Source: Ctena decussata (lineage: Eukaryota; Mollusca; Bivalvia; Lucinida; Lucinidae). Taken from it: a stretch of 64,000 bases of DNA. Where the stretch lies: the NCBI GenBank assembly GCA_963989385.1, contig OZ022514.1, forward strand, positions 24,655,222 through 24,719,221. The letters run 5' to 3'. Under the pieces are notes generated by a model. The model made no database searches and was not told where the DNA came from. It saw only the letters and a list, made by a program, of their open reading frames with translations. This document shows, piece by piece, positions 44,641-54,614 of the stretch; position 1 is the stretch's first letter; each line of letters starts with the position of its first letter. Position numbers and translations under genes: made by a program.

Positions 44641-45052
44641 TTTTTTTTTTTTTTCTATTTTGAAATCAAATTAATTTTGAGGAAATACGTTCGGCGGATT
44701 TCGATTTTCTGAAGATGAAGCAAATAGCCAGATTTACTTTCCGGTTTCTCGAAATGCGAAATTAAATGTTTTATGTGTCCTTTGCATTTATAATAATAAT
44801 CATAATAATTATGATAATAATATAATATAGTGAAAAAAATATTTTTTATTCTTATTATTTTTATTCCTGCCATTATGACATTTACTGGCTGAAAACGTGA
44901 AAATTGGTAGTTTTAAAATGTGTCTATATTATCATTAAGAAATATAGTGAAAATATCATTGTTATCATTACTATTATTAGTATTCCATTATCAATAGACT
45001 TGGAAGTAAATTTGTTCTGGATAAATGAGTATGATTTGCCCGCTACCGATAT

Positions 45053-45252
45053 GCAATGAAATTAATGGTCAGTCTATATCGGGCCATCTCGCAGGGAGGG
45101 GGAGAAAGAAAAAAAAAGATAGAAAATGATAACCAAACAACACCCGGATGAAACCTACTGCAAGCACAGTAGGCCCTTGCCCTACTTTTATCCAAATAAG
45201 TAGCACGCCCTGGCACTGGAAGTTATAACCAGCACCAAGTGACAGCCGTTTA
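45053..45252 (+). mobile_element. GA-rich SINE-like repeat, solitary copy
   Basis: CAGTCTATATCGGGCCATCT, a GAGAAAG-rich tract, then CCTACTGCAAGCACAGTAGG and CCCTGGCACTGGAAG. Related copies lie near 52085, 55040, 59572 and 60975. Confidence 0.7.
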
Positions 45253-45358
45253 GTGTGTGCTAATGTATTTTGATAGACTAGAAACTGTATAGTTTACGCC
45301 TGAATTCAATTTCTGTTCTGTTAAAAAAAATGAAAAGAAAAAAACATCGCCCGCTCGA

Positions 45359-46141
45359 CCAGATAAGATAAGATAAGATAATTTTATTAACGTCTCACCA
45401 ATTTTACATGTACATAAACACAGTTAAAAAAATCGATATAAGATGTAAAATTGCGGCTCAATATTGAGCTATGAGAGACGATCGCTCTAAAATGTGTCTG
45501 TTCTTGTGTCCTGCACCAGCACTACATCCCCTAAATACCCCACACTGAGCCAAGGAAGACGGTTATCCAGTCAGCAAGTCTACGCTTCCAGACTCAGCCT
45601 GGAGTATTAAATGCAGTACTGGGACAAAACAGCAATTAGTATGATAAAAAAAGCGACACGCATTATCTATGAGCCATTATCACTCTAAAACGTACCATAA
45701 ATTAGTGCCCTGCATGCGCTACCTTCCCTCGATACCCCATGCCGAGTCCGGATAACCGGGAACACGCGGTGGAACCAATGTTCACACAGCGCATGTTGCC
45801 GGATCCGGACACGGCATGGGATATCAAATGCAGCACAGGGACCAGAGCAACAGATAAAATGAAATTGCAACTTTAATCTGCACTAAAAGAGGTAATCGTG
45901 TCCGTTGAAATGTATACTGTTCCAGTTGTAAATCCTCCCTGATACCCCACGCTGAGTCCATGATAACAGGGAACATGTGGCGGAGCCAATGTCCAAACAG
46001 CATGGACCCGATCATGGACTCAGCATTGGGTATCAACCGCACCACCGGGGCAAAACAGCAGTTAGTATTGTAAATAACAGACAGCTTTTTACATTTAAAT
46101 GGACACTTACAAAAATATGGTACACAATATACATATTTACA
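45359..46141 (-). mobile_element. Non-LTR retrotransposon 3' UTR and tail
   Basis: Downstream of the ORF2 stop on the - strand. It contains three tandem hairpin units (about 45534-45621, 45731-45825 and 45941-46034), then AATAAAATTATC and a (TTATC)n tail complementary to the AGATA repeats at 45361-45381. A short tandem tail instead of poly(A) is known in several non-LTR clades. Confidence 0.8.
45534..46034 (-). ncRNA. Three tandem stem-loops in the retrotransposon 3' UTR
   Basis: Each unit has arms of about 18-24 bp around a loop of about 35-50 bases, spaced 197 and 210 bases apart. The arms start GATACCCCATGCCGAGTCC (copy 2) and GATACCCCACGCTGAGTCC (copy 3), with matching changes on the far arm (for example ACGGCAT against CAGCATT). 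Copy 1 is weaker (AATACCCCACACTGAGCC). A structured RNA for transcript recognition or stability is an inference. Confidence 0.6.
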
Positions 46142-48530
46142 TCAACTGTACAGCAGACTACGCCTTTTGTTTAAAATCAAATAACAGGTTTTGGCACTTA
46201 TCTTGACTATGGAAGGATTAGCTAAAATAAAAGATACTTTTTCAATATCATTTAAGTTCTGAAAACCATTTAGTATAAGCTCAGCTTCAATAAACAGCTC
46301 ATTTCGGAACTCAGTGTACAGCGGACAATGTAATAAAACATGGATTTCATCCTCAACAGCATTCCTACAGCTAAAGCATTTTCTTCCACTAACTTCTAAG
46401 CCATTATAGCGGCCAGTTTCAAGTGCAATCGGGGCGGTTCCACTTCTAAATTTAGCCAAAGCCCCTCTATGAGACCTATTAAATATCCTTGTACAATATT
46501 CTTCAACTACACAATCCTGCTTAAAGGTTCTGTATAATCGAAGTTTATTCCCTCCAACTCCCGAACGTGAACTATTGCGATTTACATCAACTGCCCACTG
46601 ATTAATATATTCTTGCGTAATGAAAGGCAAAACGTTATTTAAAATATTGGTCTTATTAATGGTTTGATTTATATTATCATAAATGTGAAAATTGGACTCT
46701 GTCAATTTCTGACCTACCCTGAAATTCCAGTTTTTACATCTGGTACTTACTTTTGAATTTGACCAACAGAATATTTTCCTGTTCAGCCTTGTTGCGTCCA
46801 TATTTATACAGCGACACCAGAATGATAACACAGACTTCCAACACTTTGTGATCATGGGCGTCCATCCTATATCTCCATTAACTGCTGCGTTAGGTGTATA
46901 CCTTCCTACATTTAGAAAATATCTCGCAGCTCTATGTTGTACAGCATTAATGCAGCTATAGGACTGGGTGCCCCAGATCGCAGCACCATACGATATAACC
47001 GGGCAAACAACTGACTCATAAAGCTTTGTAAAAGGACCATACTGAATACCACCAAATGCTTTTGATTTAGCTATTAAAAGTCCAAGTGCGCGATTTGCAG
47101 ACTGTGCGACGTGTTTAGCAGTTATTGCGAAATCTAGATGTTCTGATAAGACTATCCCCAAATATTTATACTGCACTGTATACGAAATGTTCTCATCGTT
47201 TACCGTAAATATGGCATCTGATTGCGGCATTGAGGGATTACAAAAATGCACAACATTGGATTTAGCTGAGTTGACTGAGATTAGATTACTTTTGCACCAA
47301 CTTCCTAATATATCCAGCATCGACTGCAGATTTGCTTCTGTTTCAGCAATAAGAACTACATCATCAGCATACAGTAAAACAGAGACTGTATCGTCACCAA
47401 TTTTAACACCTTTACCCAGTGCGTCAATTTTTAATGCCAAATCATTTATATATAAATTAAAAAGTAATGGCGACAAGCAACATCCTTGCTTTAGTCCACA
47501 GTTTACATTAAACCAATCGGTTGTAAGTCCGTTTAGTTTAACCGAAGACTGAACAGTGTTATACAAAGCCTTAATTGCATCTACTAATAGCCCGTTAAAA
47601 CCGAGTTTTTCAAGTTTCGCCCAAAGAATATCTCTGTTAACTGAGTCATATGCCTTTTTAAAGTCTATGAAGGCACAGAAGGTGGACTTTTTCATTTTTT
47701 TCCTTGTTTCAACTATATTTGTCAAAGAACTTATATGGTCAATTGTGCTTCGGCCTTTTCTGAATCCATTCTGGCCTTCAAATATTATATTATTGTAATT
47801 TGACCACATACTAACTCGATTATTTAACAAGGTACAATACACTTTGTAGACTACAGGTGAAATTGCAATGCCCCTGTAAGAAAGCGGATCGCGGGCTTCA
47901 CTTGTAGTACATTTCGGTATAGGACAAATGAGAGACTTCCCCCAGATATTTGGAACTTTGCCAGAACGATAACACGTATTGAACAGTTTATGTAAGAAAG
48001 AAATAATGCTGTCGTTTTTTAATACCTCGCCTGGTATATCGTCAACACCAATTGCACGATTATGTTTAATACTATGAACAGCTTTACGAACTTCGGAAAC
48101 GGTAAAATTATTCGCGAATAAACCAGACTCATCAACAGTGTTATCAACATTTAGCATGACATCAACATTCTGCAAATTAATTTGCTGATTATGCGTTGGG
48201 TTTAGTAGTGCAGAAAATTCAGTTTTCCATTTATTAAGAACAGCATTACTGTCTGTGTTAATTTCACCATTATCATTTACAATTTCCATCGGAATTTCTC
48301 TCTTTCTATTATCCCTTACCCCTGCTCTACCTATTGTCTTCCAAAAATCGTTTGGATTATTTTCAGCATTACTTATCATTTCATTCTGCATTTCAATCCA
48401 GTAATTTCTCTTTCTTCTCTGTACCTGCTTATCAAACATTTTACGCTTTTGAACAAAGATATGCTTTAAATTATGCTTTTGGCTGTTTCTACATTTTAAA
48501 TATGCTTTTTTTTCCACGACACATATCATT
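46142..48530 (-). CDS. Retrotransposon ORF2, reverse transcriptase part
   Basis: Reverse transcriptase of a non-LTR (APE-type) retrotransposon, which copies its RNA at a nicked chromosomal site. In order: FRKGRSTIDHI, FIDFKKAYDSVNR (motif A), LKQGCCLSPLLFNLYINDL (motif B), LLYADDVVLIAE (catalytic YADD), YKYLGIVL, a thumb region, and a C-terminal zinc-binding CFSCRNAVEDEIHVLLHC. The apparent GTG start at 48595 is not real: the preceding endonuclease runs in a neighbouring frame and the frames join near the T8 run at 48506-48513, so the domain enters from there. The C-terminus at 46142 looks intact. The clade is uncertain; the EN-RT-zinc ribbon order fits the CR1/L2/Jockey-I range. Confidence 0.93.
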
Positions 48531-49679
48531 CCATAACACCTGTAAATTGTCGTTCCACCAAGGTTTTCGAATACGCCTGCGTTTATTACTAACACCGTAT
48601 TTGACGATAATTTCTCGTTTTGGCAATTTTAATGACATTTCATTTTGAACAACAGAGCAAAAATCACCGTATATTTCGTCTACATCTCGTTGGCTTTGAA
48701 TATTAGTTACCAAACTATCAAGAGTTTGAAAAAGTGAATTTGAATGTTTATCATTACAAAAAGTTGGTGGAATGTCAGTTAAATTATACCTATTATATCT
48801 TTTCTCAATAGTACTGCTTGCGGTATTAGACCTAAATTCTAACCCAGGAAATTTTAAATTCCAGCAACATGTTATGACAGAATGGTCTGGTACAATTCTA
48901 GACTCTACTCCGTTTAAAGAATGCCCATACACTTGTGCTGGCCTAATTACTTTAAAACCCTCAAACTGTTCAATATGCTCATACGGAACAATAAAATAGT
49001 CAACGACAGAGCTTCCTCGAGTAGACACAAATGTAAAGTCATTATCATCAGTACTTTCACACTGTCTACCATTCAAAATGCAGCAGTTACTATCAATCAG
49101 AAAATTACATAAAAATTCACCATACATATTTTTTGAGTAATCAATTACATTTCGATCCTGAATTACATCTACACCCTCTATGAAGTCAGCCATGTCACCA
49201 ATTCGGCTATTAAAATCTCCGCATAAGATAAACTTCCCAAAATGCTGGTATTCATAAATGTTTGTCAAGAGCTGATCATAGAACTCTTGAGCGCTAACAT
49301 ACCGTGATGAACCATGCGGGGGTAAATAGCAGGTACATATATTAAAATATGTGTCTGAAACCGTACTTCTAAAGGAAACCCATAGTATACCCTCGTATGA
49401 TTTATCGAGTATGCTAACCTCAAATAATTTCATTAAATCTTTTCGCACTAACAAACAGACTCCACCTGATCCTGCTCTAGCATTTGTGTGTAATTGTGTC
49501 CTATTATGCCCAAAACAATAAAACTGTTGCAAATCAAGTGATTGATCGTATACAAGATGAGTTTCAGCAACTCCCATAATGTCTAACTCTAAAATATTGA
49601 CACAAGATTCACGGAATGCTGAATTATCAGATTCATTGTCCGGAGACCAACCGTTTACATTCCAAAACCCAAGTTTGAC
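48489..49679 (-). CDS. Retrotransposon ORF2, APE-type endonuclease part
   Basis: Apurinic endonuclease-like domain that nicks target DNA for reverse transcription. Visible motifs are FWNVNGW (catalytic Asn strand), MGVAETHL (metal-binding Glu), GGVCLLVR, ILCGDFNSRIG, VDYFIV and VPDHSVI (catalytic Asp-His). The frame is open directly from the codon after the ORF1 stop (TAG at 49680-49682) and is in the same frame as ORF1. Its first ATG is at 49577, inside the domain after the Asn motif, so an ATG start would lose an essential strand. Downstream, an A8 run (T8 at 48506-48513) shifts the frame and a stop follows at 48489. Readthrough and single-base lesion are both possible explanations for the two breaks. 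Confidence 0.9.
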   Translation of the reverse strand, partial: VKLGFWNVNGWSPDNESDNSAFRESCVNILELDIMGVAETHLVYDQSLDLQQFYCFGHNRTQLHTNARAGSGGVCLLVRKDLMKLFEVSILDKSYEGILWVSFRSTVSDTYFNICTCYLPPHGSSRYVSAQEFYDQLLTNIYEYQHFGKFILCGDFNSRIGDMADFIEGVDVIQDRNVIDYSKNMYGEFLCNFLIDSNCCILNGRQCESTDDNDFTFVSTRGSSVVDYFIVPYEHIEQFEGFKVIRPAQVYGHSLNGVESRIVPDHSVITCCWNLKFPGLEFRSNTASSTIEKRYNRYNLTDIPPTFCNDKHSNSLFQTLDSLVTNIQSQRDVDEIYGDFCSVVQNEMSLKLPKREIIVKYGVSNKRRRIRKPWWNDNLQVLWNDMCRGKKSIFKM

Positions 49680-50999
49680 CTAATTAAAGTATCTGTCTCT
49701 CCGATTATCTCTACTGCCATTTGTATATCTACTTGTATGCTCACGAAACTGATCGTTTTGCCTACCGTGAACACTATTGTTTGAGCTGTATCTATGAATG
49801 TCACCGTGTGACCTGTTATCGTACTGCTGTCTCTGATTATTCTCTCTGTTGCTATCGCCATCTCTTCTATCACCCCTTCTCCTATCGCTGATATTGCTTC
49901 TGGAATGATATCCTGTACTATCAGTATTTCTATTATGAGTATTCTGTCTATATCTGGTGCTTCTATCATTCGAATTATCACTCGTATTTTCAGTTCTATC
50001 TCTTCGATAATCATTCTTCTCTTCCTGACAGTTACTGTTGTCTGCGACTAAGCGTGAACCTTTCAGCCTTAGACCTGTGACACCAAGAGCTGAAATAAGC
50101 ATCTTCAAATTACTGTTGTTAACACGCGCTTCCATAGACTGGTCAGCATGAATATATACTTTTTGATAACTTCTACTATTCTTAAGTTGCTTTTTTCTCT
50201 GCATGATAAGTGTCTTGTCTTCAACTTTTTCGCACGTGACAATTATAACTCCAGGTTTATGGTCATCTCTGTCCTTACGAACTGCTTTCTTAAAACTGAT
50301 GTCCCGCAGTTTTAGCCCATCCCTTAACAGGTCCAAGACTACTGTATTAACATTCTCTCTTTCTGTTTGTGGGTGGTTTCGTATACAAAAGTTCAAAGAT
50401 CTTTCCGTTTGTTCTTCTGTGTCGGCTAGCTTTGATGGCATTTCATCTATTTGTTGTTGTAGACATTTTACATCTTCACAGAGATCATCCCTTACATCGT
50501 CTATCCTTTGGTTAATTTCTCTCTTTAACTTTGCAGCCTCTGTGTTTACCCTCTTATCTACAGTATTGCTCAGTTTATTCGTTAGTCTTTTCTCGATGTC
50601 AATAGCCATTTTATCCATCCTGCTATTCACATCATTCCACATCTTCTGCATATTTCTATTCATTGTCGACATTTCATCAGCAAATCTATTCATAACATTA
50701 AGTAAATCTTTTCCGCCCACATTTTCATTTGATTCTGTGAGCATAATGTTCAGAACATCGCCGACATCGCTATTCTCATTTCCATCTCTATGAAAATCAG
50801 CAACCACTGAAATAATTTCTGAATCACCACTTGTTGACTTTTTCTTGCTTTTCTTGCTTTTACTACCATTTCCACTCTTATTTGCCGAAGTTCTGCTATT
50901 TTTCATCTTGCTTTCATCTTCAGTTTCTTTACCCGACTTAGAGATCGTTTTAGAGTTTATTTTATTCTGGGCCTTTCCATCAGGTTGTTTCTCACACAT
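49680..50999 (-). CDS. Retrotransposon ORF1, RNA-binding protein
   Basis: A 439-residue protein from the first in-frame ATG (50999); the frame is open a further 50 codons upstream to about 51150 without an ATG. It starts with acidic/Ser-rich and Lys-rich tracts (KSKKSKKKS). A heptad-like helical region (MNRNMQKMWNDVNSRMDKMA to KCLQQQIDEMPSKLADTEEQ) suggests a coiled coil for trimerisation. Next is a segment like the L1-type RRM/CTD (FCIRNHPQTERENVN, PGVIIVTCEKVEDK, YQKVYIHADQSMEARV). The tail is Arg/Asn/Asp-rich with no zinc knuckles. Family role: nucleic-acid chaperone in the retrotransposon particle. It sits immediately upstream of ORF2 in the same frame. Confidence 0.85.
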   Translation of the reverse strand: MCEKQPDGKAQNKINSKTISKSGKETEDESKMKNSRTSANKSGNGSKSKKSKKKSTSGDSEIISVVADFHRDGNENSDVGDVLNIMLTESNENVGGKDLLNVMNRFADEMSTMNRNMQKMWNDVNSRMDKMAIDIEKRLTNKLSNTVDKRVNTEAAKLKREINQRIDDVRDDLCEDVKCLQQQIDEMPSKLADTEEQTERSLNFCIRNHPQTERENVNTVVLDLLRDGLKLRDISFKKAVRKDRDDHKPGVIIVTCEKVEDKTLIMQRKKQLKNSRSYQKVYIHADQSMEARVNNSNLKMLISALGVTGLRLKGSRLVADNSNCQEEKNDYRRDRTENTSDNSNDRSTRYRQNTHNRNTDSTGYHSRSNISDRRRGDRRDGDSNRENNQRQQYDNRSHGDIHRYSSNNSVHGRQNDQFREHTSRYTNGSRDNRRDRYFN

Positions 51000-51300
51000 G
51001 AGATTTCTCCTTGCTCGGATGATAGTACGCTTTCCTACAGTCTCTGACTTGCTCTGCGTATTATCGTTTTCACTATCACTATCACTATCTGTTTTATTGC
51101 CACTTTGATCCAAATCAATACATGGCCACCTCCCCCGCAATGAAATTCAAATCGCCAACATTAATAAGAGGTGTCAACGAATAACTTGGTCTATTGACTA
51201 AGGTAATTAATAATAGACCCTCAGATAATTAAGTAATTGATACAGACTTCGGACGCCGGGAGGTGCGGAAATGGATACGTTGAGCCTCTTCGGATGCAAC
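51000..51300 (-). mobile_element. Probable retrotransposon 5' region
   Basis: Sequence upstream of ORF1. The 5' boundary could not be fixed because no target duplication matching the 3' flank was found; a GC-richer patch at 51249-51300 may be part of the 5' UTR. Confidence 0.4.
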
Positions 51301-51524
51301 GGTTTGACTATTGAATTACCAACAATAATAACAAACAATTAGAGTAATTTATGAGACAAGACAATTATTTAGGGATTATCGAATCCTTTAAATAATTATT
51401 TTCCTTTATTTATTTAGTAAAATATCAAACCACACATATTATTTTCTGATTGTTCAGACCTCGTTCAAAGAAATGGGCGGTAGATGTCAGGTAATAGATA
51501 AAATAACTTAGGAATAAATATTTC

Positions 51525-51667
51525 TTTATAATAATAATTCTTTATTTCACTCAATCCATACATAAGAGGTAACATATGTACACAGCAAATGTAAAGTGCA
51601 TGCATGAAATACAATGTCGGTATATAACAAAATATGTAAACTTCTCAACCATCATATCAGGAACATG
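51525..51667 (-). mobile_element. Possible 3' end of another retrotransposon
   Basis: Read on the - strand it ends GTGAAATAAAGAATTATTAT, like a non-LTR 3' UTR with a (TTA)n tail. No coding part is attached. Confidence 0.3.
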
Positions 51668-52084
51668 TTATGGCCGCTTGTACAACGGGATAAGTAGGAG
51701 TTGAGTGGTACTCAGGTGAGAATCTTCGTTGATCAGATTTACCAACTCAAGTCAGGATCACAACTCCGATCAGGGCTGACTCTCGATCACTTGGCTTTTG
51801 TATCGATAAAGAAACGTTGAGTGACGCTCAGAAAGTAAGGATCACACAAACCTGCCTCGTAGCAGGTTTGTGTAACTTGTCCCCGATATTCCTTCTTATT
51901 TCGATATTTTAAATCTTAAATAAAGTAAAATGTAGATAAGTACATTATCAGTTTATAATGGACATTAAAAGAAATGGAATATATTTAGATACAGTTGATG
52001 TTTTAGAAAGGGTTAAAGATAAGGGGCAAAAATGCATAACAGGCTTGATCCCGTCAGAATTTAAGATTTAATATTTGAAGCAAT

Positions 52085-52245
52085 ACCATATGGCGAGAGG
52101 CTGGTCGGGCCGGGCAATGTTGCTGGGTAACTTGCAGTGCCAAGGTCTCCTACTAATTTTGATAATAATAGGACAAAAGCCTACTGTGCTGCAGTAGGTG
52201 CGGATGGGGTAGTATGAATTTTTCTCTCGCCTATCATATCTATTC

Positions 52246-52280
<35 letters not shown>

Positions 52281-52318
52281 GAGACGGCTCGATATAGACT
52301 GAAACCAACCAACCAACC
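52085..52318 (-). mobile_element. GA-rich SINE-like repeat within element C
   Basis: CCTACTGTGCTGCAGTAGG, a (CT)n tract at 52250-52278 and CTCGATATAGACTG, ending with (ACCA)n. The same repeat occupies the same place in elements D1 (about 55040-55262) and D2 (about 60975-61212), so it was present in their common ancestor. Confidence 0.7.
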
Positions 52319-52584
52319 ATCTGACGAAAACTAGTGTTTTAAGTATATTGTCTGCGCCACGGAAGGATTGTCTTCCTATGTGTAAAACCGGATCAGCCTT
52401 GAAAGGGTGGATTGTGTGGTCAGCAGGTTTTATGTGCGCAGGATAGTGAGCCCTGAGTTTCAGCAGGGATATATTGAATATGTGAAACTCTGTTTATTTT
52501 GATGGATGCTACACATTCAAAATTTGACTTTTAAGTTATCCAGATATATCCCTTTGCCTCCGATGATTACTACTACATGTACAT

Positions 52585-52785
52585 GAGTCCCGGTAGCTCA
52601 GTAAGCTAGGCGCTGGCCTACTGATCTAGCGGTCCCGAGTTCGAGCCCATTGGAGGCGGAAATTCTTGAAATCGCAAACGGGTTCCATTGCACACAACCT
52701 TGCATTATCATCCTCCCATCGTCCTGATATGACTGAAATACAGTTGAAAGGACGTACAATCGCAAATCATCCATCACCCTATACT
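52585..52785 (+). mobile_element. tRNA-derived SINE, family B, inside element C
   Basis: TGAGTCCCGGTAGCTCAGTA, CCCGAGTTCGAGCCCATTGG, body GGGTTCCATTGCACACAACC and tail with ATCCATCACC. Absent from the corresponding place in D1 and D2. Confidence 0.8.
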
Positions 52786-52889
52786 ACATGTACATGTACA
52801 ATGAAAAAGGTATACTGTCATGAGCTCACATGTGCTCCAATATACCATCATACGGACAAAAAAGAAAAACAAAAAAAAAAAAAACATAA

Positions 52890-53130
52890 TTGAGCCACGA
52901 CACCAGAAAACCAACAGTGTGGTTGTGCGCCCAGCGCAGACTCAGATCAGCCTGGGCATCCGCCCAGTCTGATCAGAGTCTTCTCTGTCCGCATAAAGGT
53001 AGCTTGGATCCTTAGCTACCCTTTAAGCGCTTAGCAAAGAGTCTGATCAGCCTGGGTGGACGCCCAGGCTGATTTGAGTCTGCGCTGGGCGCACAGCCAC
53101 TTTGTTGGTTTTCTTGCGTCACGGCTCATA
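52890..53130. mobile_element. Palindromic MITE (GAGCCGCGACACGA family), copy 3
   Basis: High identity to 10556-10795 (GTGCGCCCAGCGCAGACTCA and its complement near both ends). Inserted into element C. Confidence 0.85.
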
Positions 53131-53368
53131 TTATTTCTACAAATAAATTAAGTAGCAAAAGGACTTTGGATACGCTGTAACAGTCTGCTTAAATAAATGT
53201 TTGGTTAAATATTTAAAAAGTTAGAATTTATTCAACGTTTAAATAGATGCCATAAATTATCACTGCTTTGTTTTAAACTTAGTTTCTATGCATAGTACAA
53301 CTTCGCTCCTGTTCCACGGTCTCAATTTCCTTCATCTTCCTCCTTTTTTTCCTGTAAAACATTTATAA

Positions 53369-53655
53369 CTAGACCAAGTGAGCAGGGGCTCACGTATACC
53401 CCCGACCAGCGCCACCGCCTAACGAAACCACCGCCTTAAAAACTACTGCCTAATGAAACCAATCTTATACATGGTTTGAACCTAGAAGTAAACTTAGTCA
53501 CCTATTAAATGATTCCATAAAAGTATATTACAAATATCAGCAAAGAGTACCAACTTAACACAAAACTTTAATGTAAACATATAAGTCTGTGCCTATGACC
53601 TTGGTCAGCAGCATCGAGATGATGTCAACTAATCTGCATGAACATAGAAGTAAAC
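53369..53655 (+). mobile_element. Pearl-type (Helentron-like) element, left part
   Basis: Starts near GAGCAGGGGCTCACGTATAC and contains a core unit (AACTTAACACAAAACTTTAA, CTTGGTCAGCAGCATCGAGATG). It is cut at 53655 by element D1 and continues at 55652. Confidence 0.65.
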
Positions 53656-53959
53656 ATATGGCCACTTGTACAACAATAGCTTGTCTGACTCGGACTTATG
53701 CAATTATCTTCGGATCATATAAGTACGAGTTAACTCGTGCTCAAGCGCGGATCAGCTCACATTTGATCGGCTTTCTCACGTGAAGATCAAGTCACACTCA
53801 TCTGAGTAACGATCAAGTTATACTTGAACAATAAAACTAATTGAGTTCGAAAGGTTTTTGCAACAGACCTCGGCAATAGGGAGATTCAGTTCTTGGAACA
53901 TGTAAACAGAGAAAAACATGACCAGCCTGTGCAACATTACAGTCATATTATCATATTAG

Positions 53960-54110
53960 TAGCCCCGGTAGCTGGCGGTTCCGGGTTCGGGCCGTAAAAG
54001 GGATTCTATTGCACAAAGGCTTTCATTATCAGCCTCCTACCGTCCTGATATGACTGAAATACTGTTGAAAAGAACATAAAATCATAAGTCATCCATCCAT
54101 CTATCCATCT
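53960..54110 (+). mobile_element. tRNA-derived SINE, family B, in D1 (head deleted)
   Basis: The promoter half between GGTAGCT and GGCGGTTCCGGG is missing (about 35 bases), but the body and (CATC)n tail match 57769-57953. Target duplication TATTCATATTA at the right; the left copy has lost one T. Confidence 0.85.
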
Positions 54111-54517
54111 TATTCATATTAAGCGGCCGTCGTTGCTGGCTTACAACATACCACAGCCTTGTAGAATACTCATGGCATGAATTTGCAGGCTGATCCTGGC
54201 AGTGGCCTGTCCGTTAGAAATTAAAGGGCGCGCTTCCAGTATCTACGACGGCTGGGATATGGACATCCACATTACTTCATATCATTTGTTTAGAATTTGA
54301 GGTCAGTGTATGTCCATCTAGTCGTCGAACATGACAAGACAATAGTGCAAAAGTGGTCAATTTTATCATGTAAAAAAATGAGAAAAAAGTAAAAATGTTA
54401 ATAACGTCTTTTGTTATTTAAAATGTTTTGCAACGAGAGAGAGAGACTGTGGAGCATGAACGAGGTTGTACATACAAAATAATTTTAAAATAAAGCAGTA
54501 ATAATTTTATGGCATCT

Positions 54518-54614
54518 CCCAGCGGGCACCCAACGTCGAAATGACGTCGATGTGACGTCATCAGGTCACATCGACGTCAGTAAGACGTCATTACGACGTC
54601 ATGAGCCTGCTGGG
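54518..54614. mobile_element. Palindromic GACGTC-rich MITE, copy 2, in D1
   Basis: 97 bp, CCCAGCGGGCACCCAACGTC to TGAGCCTGCTGGG, flanked by CT on both sides. The matching site in D2 (near 58390) is empty with a single CT, which fixes the element ends and a 2-bp target duplication. Confidence 0.92.

Noticed and set aside
50203..51108. + strand ORFs of 196 and 87 codons
   Set aside because: Opposite-strand shadows of the retrotransposon ORF1; Ser/Leu-rich low-complexity translations.
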